Shown one piece after another: positions 63,847 to 64,000 of a DNA stretch of 64,000 nucleotides. The stretch is from positions 82,779 through 146,778 of the forward strand of contig NZ_PEBU01000015.1 of assembly GCF_002887595.1 (NCBI RefSeq), in the 5' to 3' direction. The position numbers were made by a program, and so were the translations under genes. Each line of letters opens with the position of its first letter. Positions within the stretch are counted from its first letter, which is position 1. This DNA comes from Bowmanella denitrificans (GTDB lineage: Bacteria; Pseudomonadota; Gammaproteobacteria; Enterobacterales; Alteromonadaceae). The notes under the pieces were generated by a model. It had not been told where the DNA came from. It saw only the letters and a list, made by a program, of their open reading frames with translations, and did no database searches.

Positions 63847-63920
63847 ACCTAACAAGTTAAGGCAACGGAAAACTACTCGCAGGGCCTCGCCCCAAAACGC
63901 TCGAATTTTCCGCTGCTTAA
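63847..63920 (+). repeat. attC site 10, truncated
   Basis: Left box ACCTAAC at 63847-63853 and the main-type arms AACAAGTTAA, CGGAAAAC and TTTTCCGCTGCTTAAGG are present, but where GCGTTAG is expected the sequence reads CCAGGGCAAG. The right core is missing, so this site should not recombine and marks the array edge. Confidence 0.75.
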
Positions 63921-64000
63921 GGCCAGGGCAAGAGCATGAATGCTCATTTTTCGAGCACTTCGCCCATACCGGCCACTAACACCCTCTCTAAATAGTCTGT
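63921..64000. other. Sequence beyond the array edge
   Basis: No gene seen. Contains the inverted repeat AGAGCATGAATGCTC (63930-63944). Confidence 0.35.

Overview
The window looks like a chromosomal segment of a marine or aquatic gammaproteobacterium of the Alteromonadales (Alteromonadaceae-like). This is inferred from E. coli-like gene orders (ssrA-smpB-ratA-rnfH-bamE-recN, folX-yfcH, tesA divergent from ybbA-ybbP), a tmRNA tag identical to that of E. coli (ANDENYALAA), and the mix of rhombosortase, PEP-CTERM-type and DUF4397 proteins. No rRNA or tRNA was seen; the only RNA gene is tmRNA.

Layout. 1-3950: end of a chemotaxis cluster (receptor with a CheR/CheB tether, cheR, cheD, cheB). 3990-8644: ssrA, smpB, ratA, rnfH, bamE and LexA-controlled recN, with an unrecognised 58-residue gene upstream. 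8700-13900: tesA / ybbA-ybbP, yfcH, folX. 13960-18340: AI-2E-family permease, then a PhoQ/PhoP-like two-component pair with a PepSY protein, a glycine-zipper protein and a lipoprotein. 18430-30840: acyltransferases, a second chemoreceptor, aspC-type aminotransferase, a NRDE / FHA / serine-protease operon, a Cys/Met-metabolism enzyme, a K+/H+ antiporter and a DUF4397 repeat lipoprotein. 31000-41230: azoreductase, isochorismatase-type hydrolase facing a GlxA-type regulator, glutathione peroxidase, S9 peptidase, MviM-like oxidoreductase, rhombosortase-GFA, enoyl-CoA hydratase, gamma-glutamyltransferase. 41681-45745: a large exported protein with a transglutaminase-like core and a C-terminal dockerin, followed directly by a cohesin-like protein with a PEP-CTERM-type tail. 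46000-53750: DUF486 protein, lipoprotein, cysK, a MoxR-VWA-RDD operon behind a perfect 18-bp palindrome, and an S10 peptidase. 53945-58408: a 1487-residue PAS / coiled-coil protein with three exact-length 74-residue repeats and a Hpt-like tail lacking the histidine.

58975-63920: an array of about ten small, mostly AT-rich gene cassettes, each followed by an attC-type recombination site, all on the + strand. No integron integrase lies upstream of the first cassette, where it would normally be, so within this window it is an integrase-less attC cluster (CALIN-like). The last attC lacks its right core box, which marks a broken array edge. One cassette carries a HEPN-type RX4H motif, one is DUF4262, and one appears frameshifted at a C6 run.

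Most promising for follow-up: the dockerin/cohesin gene pair, the cassette array with its damaged last cassette, and the giant repeat coiled-coil PAS protein.
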